From Ohessyouella blattaphilus (lineage in GTDB: Bacteria > Bacillota > Clostridia > Lachnospirales > Lachnospiraceae): a stretch of 64,000 nt of DNA. Below the pieces are notes generated by a model. The model saw only the letters and a program-made list of their open reading frames with translations. It searched no databases and was not told the DNA's origin. Of the stretch, positions 58,499 through 64,000 are shown piece after piece. The position numbers were made by a program, and so were the translations under genes. The DNA is taken from NCBI RefSeq assembly GCF_024721265.1, contig NZ_JAMXOC010000006.1:1-64000 (forward strand). Direction: 5' to 3'. How positions within the stretch are numbered: the first letter of the stretch is position 1; each line of letters opens with the position of its first letter.

Positions 58499-58614
58499 CC
58501 TAGCTTTTATTACATGCTATACTGTCTCTAGCTTCCAAAGAGGTTTGCCGTACATCCACACCACAGAATATAAACGGGAAAGCCTAGGCAAATTTGGTGC
58601 TTATCTTCCATTTT

Positions 58615-58648
58615 CAGAAAAAGCAGTCATCGGCGACTGCTTTTTCTG
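58615..58648 (-). terminator. Terminator of the ABC exporter operon
   Basis: An 11-bp-plus stem (AGAAAAAGCAGTC and its complement) spans 58615-58648, 8 bases after the last ABC permease stop, with U residues on the minus strand. Confidence 0.85.
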
Positions 58649-58655
58649 CTCTCCA

Positions 58656-59453
58656 CTATTTTAACACCTTCTCGTAATCTAAATCTCCATATATCATCTT
58701 TGTCACAATCCCCGCTATCACTGCTAGCAAGACCCCAAGAATTAAGAGTAACCACCACTTAAGTAAAAAGAGACCGGTAAATTGTCCCACCATCAAAAGC
58801 GCTAGCGGCAAGACGAGAAAGACGCTTTTTTGCTGAGCTTCTTCCATAGTCTGAGCTTTTGCTGAACCTTTCACAATGAGCGCTACCGCAATAAGCGAGA
58901 TTGCCGGCGCCAGGAGAATCAGGATAATCGGCCAATTCACTCCCGGTAGCCACCCCTTTCCCGTTATGAGAAAGACCTCTAGCTCCACCGTCAAAATCAT
59001 CAGGATAAAGGACGCATACGTTACCATAACACTGAGACTAACACTGGCCATGATCTTCGCTTCAAATATTTGACGCAGGGACAGAGGACTATAGAATAAA
59101 GTCTCCAGCGTACTCTTTTCCTTCTCTCCTACAAAGGAGCCAGCTGCCATCACCGAAGCTGCCATCACCGGAATAATAATAAAGAAGACTGGTAGAATAT
59201 AATTAAGAAACATATTTAGTCCTAACTCTCTTAAGTCCTGAGAATTACCCGGCAACTGGGCAAAGAGCTTTTCCATCCCTTCCATATCCACTCTATCAAG
59301 AGGTGAAAGAAGCATAATAAGGACGAATACTGTGGGCATGAAGACCGAAAACATAATGGGAACAATCGTCAGTGGCAATAATAAGTTTTTGTTTTTCAAC
59401 ATATTACCCATGTCTTTTTTGGCAATTGCCAACTGCATTTTAGAGATGATCAT
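58656..59453 (-). CDS. ABC-2 type permease (exporter 2)
   Basis: A 265-residue membrane protein with about six helices in the ABC-2/NatB-like pattern. AGSFVGEKEKSTLETLFYSPLSLRQIF is the characteristic cytoplasmic segment (GEKE). It overlaps the upstream ATPase gene by 14 bases and forms an exporter with it. Substrate unknown. Confidence 0.88.
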   Translation of the reverse strand: MIISKMQLAIAKKDMGNMLKNKNLLLPLTIVPIMFSVFMPTVFVLIMLLSPLDRVDMEGMEKLFAQLPGNSQDLRELGLNMFLNYILPVFFIIIPVMAASVMAAGSFVGEKEKSTLETLFYSPLSLRQIFEAKIMASVSLSVMVTYASFILMILTVELEVFLITGKGWLPGVNWPIILILLAPAISLIAVALIVKGSAKAQTMEEAQQKSVFLVLPLALLMVGQFTGLFLLKWWLLLILGVLLAVIAGIVTKMIYGDLDYEKVLK

Positions 59454-60366
59454 GGCCCTCCCCCTTTCTCTTAATCAGGGCAAAATAGATGTCCTCCAAA
59501 GACTGCTCTAATGCCCTTACCTCGTAGATAGACGTCCCATTCCGAGCGAGCCTTTGGACGATTGCGGGAATCTCTTCCACCTCACTTATCTTCATTTCAT
59601 AGCGATTCTCTGCCACTTTTTCTAGGTGGCTATTTTCTGTTAAAGGAATATTTTCGGCCTTTAGCTCTAAGGTCAAAGCATCCATTGTAAGGGCGCGAAG
59701 CTCTCGTAAATTCCCTTTGGCTAACAATTCCCCTTCGGCTATCAATCCGTAGGTGCTGCAAACCTCCTGAGCATAACGGAGCTGATGGGTGCAAAGGAAA
59801 ACGGTGATGCCTTCATCTTTGGCCATTTCCTTAATCAAGTCGTTCACTCGCCAAATGCTCTCAGGATCAAGACCGGAAGTCGGCTCATCGAGAAACAGCA
59901 TCTGGGGACTATGCAAAAGGGCTCTGGCTAAAGACAGGCGCTGGCGCATACCGGTTGAATAGGTACCCAGTTTTTGATACATCGCGTCCGTTAGTTCTAA
60001 ACGCTCCAACAACTGGAGCGCCCGGGCTTTGGCCATCTCTTTCTCAAGCCCAAAGACTTCCCCGTAAAACAAAAGATTCTCATAACCGCTTAAAAGATTA
60101 TACATCTGGGCGTGTTCGGTCATGATTCCACAAAAGCCATGAAGCTTTGCAGGCTCGGCGCTTGGGTCCACGCCGAGAATCTGGCTCTTCCCTGTGCTGG
60201 GAGTCAACAGACCGGTTAAGAGTTTAATGGTCGTGGTCTTTCCCGCCCCATTAGGGCCGAGAAAGCCAAAAACCTCCCCCTGGTGTAGCGAAAAATCAAG
60301 GTTTTTTAAAGCTTCCTTACCGGTATCGTATACCTTTGATAAATTACTGGCTTCAATAGCTACCAT
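59440..60366 (-). CDS. ABC transporter ATPase (exporter 2)
   Basis: A 308-residue ATPase: Walker A GPNGAGKTT, signature YSTGMRQRLSLAR, Walker B MLFLDEPTSGLDP, and a C-terminal regulatory tail (about 220-308). It resembles the CcmA/NatA group of exporters. It lies 12 bases after the exporter 1 permease gene, so both exporters are in one operon. Confidence 0.93.
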   Translation of the reverse strand: MVAIEASNLSKVYDTGKEALKNLDFSLHQGEVFGFLGPNGAGKTTTIKLLTGLLTPSTGKSQILGVDPSAEPAKLHGFCGIMTEHAQMYNLLSGYENLLFYGEVFGLEKEMAKARALQLLERLELTDAMYQKLGTYSTGMRQRLSLARALLHSPQMLFLDEPTSGLDPESIWRVNDLIKEMAKDEGITVFLCTHQLRYAQEVCSTYGLIAEGELLAKGNLRELRALTMDALTLELKAENIPLTENSHLEKVAENRYEMKISEVEEIPAIVQRLARNGTSIYEVRALEQSLEDIYFALIKRKGEGHDHL

Positions 60367-60378
60367 AGTTTGCTCCTT

Positions 60379-61596
60379 TTACGCTGACATTAGTTTCTCT
60401 GAATTAAAGGCCTTTACAATTAAGAACTGGAAGACAGCGCCGATTACAATGGTTTCCCCTAAGGTCAGGAGAAACTGTGGCATGGTAATCGTACTACTTA
60501 AGACCCCCTGAATTGCCAAGGTATTGTTATAGACAGGAATCATAAAGCTCTCCATTCCCGGTGCTTTTGTGGTAAACATGGTCATCATCCCTAGCACTAA
60601 GATTAAGATATAAGCTGGCATTACGTAAGAACTGGCTTCTTTTACTGACTTCGCAAAGACCGAGACGAAGACGATTAAGCTGGCATAAAGGAAAGATAGG
60701 GTAATCATTAGCGCCACTAACATCCCAATTTGACCAGGAGATAGGGAAAGCTTAATGGCACTGCCCATATCGCCACCTGCGGCTCCGGTAAAATTCGGCA
60801 TAAAGAAGACCATGGTAACCACGTAAATCAAGGCAGAAATCCCAGAAATCACCATTAAGGCAAACACTTTACCCAAGGCGATGGAGCTGCGCTTTAAGGG
60901 CGAAACCAATAAGGAGGCCATGGTTCCCCGTTCTTTTTCTCCCGCTACCATATCTGTACCGATTGACATGGCACCAGCAAAGAGCAGGAGGGTAATAAAG
61001 TATGGCAACATCATCCCGGCAGCTTTTCCACTAGCCTTCTCTTCATCCTGAATAATTGCTTCGTCATTATCAGAATTAACGGTAAAGACCGTCAAGGTAG
61101 AAACATCTCCCACCCGATCGGCTAGTAACGCTTGGCGATACCCTTCCAATGCCTGGTTAGAAATCTGGTCGTAAGCTACACCCGAGTATTCTTCTGAAGG
61201 GTTATAGTAAGTCTTTACCTGAGGTAAGTTATCCCCCACCTGATAATCGGCTACCGCCTTCTCAAAATCCACAGGAAACTCGACGATTAGATCGGCTTTC
61301 CCAGACTTTATCTCTGCCTTTGCCTTCTTAAGCTGGGCCTCATCGGTAATCACTTTTTCTTTATAGGTGATTTCAGACATTTCTAGAAAGCTCGTAAAAC
61401 TAGCTGGTGCGTCCATCATATAGACCACTGGTTCGTGATCCTCTAAATCTTTCATCATTCCTTGGGCTAGGTTACCCACTAAGGTCATCAACCCCACCAT
61501 TAACACTACCGGGAGAATAAAGGTAGAGAAAATCATCTTTTTATCACGAAAGATTCGCGCTAACTCTTTTCCAAAAATCTGTTTGATACCGTCCAT
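60379..61596 (-). CDS. ABC-2 permease, NatB-like (exporter 1)
   Basis: A 405-residue permease with a first helix (about 20-45), a large extracellular region (about 50-180) and five or six helices after 190. AGEKERGTMASLLVSPLKRSS is the conserved loop. This topology matches NatB, part of a Na+ or drug exporter. It abuts the ATPase gene with a 1-base overlap. Confidence 0.9.
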   Translation of the reverse strand: MDGIKQIFGKELARIFRDKKMIFSTFILPVVLMVGLMTLVGNLAQGMMKDLEDHEPVVYMMDAPASFTSFLEMSEITYKEKVITDEAQLKKAKAEIKSGKADLIVEFPVDFEKAVADYQVGDNLPQVKTYYNPSEEYSGVAYDQISNQALEGYRQALLADRVGDVSTLTVFTVNSDNDEAIIQDEEKASGKAAGMMLPYFITLLLFAGAMSIGTDMVAGEKERGTMASLLVSPLKRSSIALGKVFALMVISGISALIYVVTMVFFMPNFTGAAGGDMGSAIKLSLSPGQIGMLVALMITLSFLYASLIVFVSVFAKSVKEASSYVMPAYILILVLGMMTMFTTKAPGMESFMIPVYNNTLAIQGVLSSTITMPQFLLTLGETIVIGAVFQFLIVKAFNSEKLMSA

Positions 61597-62372
61597 TATG
61601 CCTCTACCTCCTCAGCTTGTTTATAGTATTCAAAAAAAGCATCCTCTAAATCTTTCGCCCCTGTAACTGCTAGTAACTCGGCAAGTGTGCCTTCAGCAAT
61701 CTTTTTCCCGTTAATAATCATGCCAATACGATCACAAAGCTTCTGAGCCTCAGACATAATATGGGTAGACATAATGATTAGCTTGCCTTCATCCCGCAGT
61801 TTTCTCAAATAATCCGTTACCCCGCGAGCAGTAATAATATCGAGACCGTTGGTGGGCTCGTCAAAAATAATGATATCCGGGTCGTGAACGAGACTCACGG
61901 CAATCGCTGCTTTTTGCTTCATCCCCGTAGATAGCTCTTTGATCCGTTTGCTGGCAAATTCGTCAATGCCAAAGTAAGGAAAGAGCACGGCTTTGCGGTT
62001 TTCTATCTCGCTCTTTGACATCTTGTGGACCCGGCCGAAGAAATCGAACATGTAATTCACATCAAACTGTTCATCTAACTTTATATCGCTGGTTAGAAAG
62101 CCAATGCTGTCCCTGACTTTCTCAGACTCTTTTTGCACTTCATGGCCGTTCACGTAGATTTCTCCCTGGGTGGGTTTGATCAGGGTGGCGATACAGCGAA
62201 GAGTGGTGGTTTTTCCCGCCCCGTTAGGTCCAAGAAGGCCGTAGATTTCCCCTTCTTTGGCCGTTAGGCTTAAGCCGTCCACCGCCCGCTTATAGGGATC
62301 CTTTGTTTTCGCCTCCGCCATTTGCCGCTTATTGAGTTTGTAAATCTTTGTAAGGTCTTTGATTTCGATCAT
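61596..62372 (-). CDS. ABC transporter ATPase, NatA-like (exporter 1)
   Basis: A 258-residue ATPase: Walker A GPNGAGKTT, signature LSTGMKQKAAIA, Walker B IIIFDEPTNGLDI. It pairs with the NatB-like permease. Like NatA it lacks a C-terminal extension. It starts 20 bases after the large exporter-like gene. Confidence 0.93.
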   Translation of the reverse strand: MIEIKDLTKIYKLNKRQMAEAKTKDPYKRAVDGLSLTAKEGEIYGLLGPNGAGKTTTLRCIATLIKPTQGEIYVNGHEVQKESEKVRDSIGFLTSDIKLDEQFDVNYMFDFFGRVHKMSKSEIENRKAVLFPYFGIDEFASKRIKELSTGMKQKAAIAVSLVHDPDIIIFDEPTNGLDIITARGVTDYLRKLRDEGKLIIMSTHIMSEAQKLCDRIGMIINGKKIAEGTLAELLAVTGAKDLEDAFFEYYKQAEEVEA

Positions 62373-62392
62373 TGTCTTTTCCTTTCTTCTGT

Positions 62393-64000
62393 TTATTTTA
62401 CGCGAAAATACTTTGGTGAAAACTTATATACTAGCACTAAGGCCACCGCTGAGTACACGACTGTAACGCCTAGTACGATTAGGGTAAAGGCAAAACCGCC
62501 ACGGCGAATTTGATAACTCACAAAACATAAAATGTACATTCCTTGGCTAATTAAGCGGTAGAGCGGGTTCTTAATCGCCAAATCCGTCGTATACGGTTGC
62601 AATACGTAATATAAAAATAAATGATGAACGCAAAACAATACCGAAAGCATCAGCACACACGTATATAGCAACAGCAAATCCCTGGTGAAAATATCACCTC
62701 CGCTAAGAGCGGTCAATACCATTACCCCTAAGCAGATGGAGACGGAAATCGGAAAGTTATATGACATCACGTAGCGCAACCTAATGTTGAAGTTTTTTAA
62801 GATCACTCCCGGTTTGCGATAGAAATTAAACTTCAGCATGCTATTATCGCAGTTATAGAACATGGCCTTCGTCGATTTCTGCCCTGTATTGATAACATAC
62901 ATAATAAAAACTAGCACCGGTAAATAATTCGGTAAAGCTAAAAATGGTTTCTTAAACTCTGGCACAAAAAGGATCGTAATAGCACTAAGGGCCACACACA
63001 CCCAGATGATAGCGAGGCGAATTAGCACCGGATGAAAAAGCAAGCGATTGTGACGGGCAAAGAAAAGAGCCTGAAAGTAAGCATACCCTTTCTTTTTGTT
63101 GATTACAGCCATCCGCCGCTGATTAACCGTCAAGTCGCTTTCCTTCATCTCCACCTCTTTAAAAGTGGCCGCGGCGGTTTTCTTCCCATCAACCTGAATG
63201 TATTCCTGCTTTAAGTTCATCATGGTGACCTGCTGCCAAGAAGTAAAACGCCGGTAAATATAGTAAAGGCTAAAAGCGATAACTAGCAGTGATAGAATCA
63301 CCCCCACTGGAGAGCAGACTCCTCGCAAAAGCAGGGTGCTAAATTGCCAAAATTCCCCTTTTAGATAAACGTAGAAAAGTGGTAAACCGTAGGCAACAAT
63401 TAAAGCGATTAGTATTACGATCATCACGAGTTTCGTATTTCTAAAGAGGCTTCTTTTTAATTTCTTAGAAGTCATCAACTGAAACGCCTCTCCCAAAAAG
63501 CGAAAGCTCATTAAGACCAGGAGAATAACGAACGCTCGTCCCAAACTTCTAAGAGAAATCCCTGAAAAGATAAAGACCATCACGGAAATACCTAGATAGA
63601 AGCCCACAGCTAGTTTAAGCTTTCCGAAAAGAAAGGTGGCTTTCATGTAGTCCTTTGGGCGCACCCGCATAAAACGAATCGCGATGTACTTTTCCTTGGA
63701 AGCATTCAGAATTGTGGATTCCATAAAGAGCATCATCACTCCGGATAAAATAAGCAGAACGTAGACCCCCATCCCTAGAGCCCCTTCGCTTCCCATTCCC
63801 TGGCGGATATCTTCTGAAAAAAGTTCTACCGGCAGCACCGCTACTAGTAGGACGTAGAAAATCGAAAATACAAAGGACAGCAAGGTTTTGATAGCGACAA
63901 AAATGGCCGAAAGGGCTGTCTTCGTCGTGCTGTCGGCATAGACATTATCGGAGATGGCCTGTTTTAGAAGGGGCACTCGCTTCAAGAAATAGAAGACACC
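62393..64000 (-). CDS. Putative ABC exporter membrane protein, 5'-truncated by window edge
   Basis: At least 535 codons, open to the right edge. The codon at 63985 is an internal TTG, and the frame continues upstream, so the true start lies outside. The product has about 12 hydrophobic helices in two groups with a soluble stretch near its middle, matching the putative ABC exporter family (PF16962-like). These large permeases commonly precede a NatAB pair in Clostridia. Substrate unknown. Confidence 0.75.
   Translation of the reverse strand, partial: GVFYFLKRVPLLKQAISDNVYADSTTKTALSAIFVAIKTLLSFVFSIFYVLLVAVLPVELFSEDIRQGMGSEGALGMGVYVLLILSGVMMLFMESTILNASKEKYIAIRFMRVRPKDYMKATFLFGKLKLAVGFYLGISVMVFIFSGISLRSLGRAFVILLVLMSFRFLGEAFQLMTSKKLKRSLFRNTKLVMIVILIALIVAYGLPLFYVYLKGEFWQFSTLLLRGVCSPVGVILSLLVIAFSLYYIYRRFTSWQQVTMMNLKQEYIQVDGKKTAAATFKEVEMKESDLTVNQRRMAVINKKKGYAYFQALFFARHNRLLFHPVLIRLAIIWVCVALSAITILFVPEFKKPFLALPNYLPVLVFIMYVINTGQKSTKAMFYNCDNSMLKFNFYRKPGVILKNFNIRLRYVMSYNFPISVSICLGVMVLTALSGGDIFTRDLLLLYTCVLMLSVLFCVHHLFLYYVLQPYTTDLAIKNPLYRLISQGMYILCFVSYQIRRGGFAFTLIVLGVTVVYSAVALVLVYKFSPKYFRVK

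Overview
The window looks like a chromosomal segment of a low-to-medium G+C, strictly anaerobic Gram-positive bacterium of the class Clostridia. The family cannot be fixed from the sequence alone. The pointers are a class III (glycyl-radical) ribonucleotide reductase with NrdR boxes, a K+-type membrane pyrophosphatase, ECF transporters, a tyrosine T-box, an L13 leader, strong GGAGG ribosome binding sites, TTGACA/TATAAT promoters and several ETF-linked flavoproteins. Most genes lie on the minus strand and are housekeeping genes.

Layout. 1-541: the 5' part of an iscB gene (RNA-guided nuclease) with its upstream omega/HEARO RNA, directly abutting greA. 541-5851: greA, a LiaF/LytTR pair, an aldo-keto reductase, a 33-residue small protein, a DUF697-type GTPase, and rpsI-rplM with an L13 leader. 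6081-8357: a GH13 enzyme and a NYN-LOTUS protein. 8456-15270: a probable tetronate (threonate/erythronate) catabolic operon with a divergent PrpR-type regulator whose AAA+ domain is degenerate. 15323-18211: a DsbA-like protein, and tyrS behind a Tyr T-box that is separated from its genes by a small repeat. 18222-20310: two CobW-type GTPases, one His-rich and one with a DUF1980-like tail. 20315-21865: an AlbA_2 protein whose promoter is embedded in eight 11-bp repeats. 21939-36060: hppA, a CDF exporter, truA-ecfT-ecfA2-ecfA1, a peptidyl-prolyl isomerase, carB, nrdD, nrdG and an HD hydrolase. 36211-41674: an SDR, a TetM-like GTPase fused to a YacP/Rae1-type NYN nuclease, xth, a second truA and an ECF S component.

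41794-56291 is the most striking region. It is a relative of the Escherichia coli ygc/yqcE cluster: a FGGY kinase, a YgcW-like dehydrogenase, a GlpP/YgcP-like antiterminator, two EtfB/EtfA/FAD-oxidase triplets and a YqcE-like MFS carrier, with a betaine-type ABC transporter and SurE added. Its three transcription units each start with a good promoter, then AGTTAC at the expected RNA 5' end, a 20-21-nt purine-rich loop containing CAGAGA, a segment (GTAACT, GTGACT or GTAGCT) that can pair with AGTTAC, and an intrinsic terminator. In units B and C the pairing segment lies inside the left arm of the terminator stem; in unit A it directly follows that arm. The covariation suggests an RNA antitermination switch worked by the GlpP-like protein.

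56304-64000: nrdR, whose likely targets are the twin boxes before nrdD, a MerR/TipA-type regulator with a 19-bp-spacer promoter, a TraX-like membrane protein with a CsoR-like palindrome, and two ABC-2 exporters followed by a third permease gene cut by the window edge. No rRNA, tRNA, CRISPR array or prophage was recognised.
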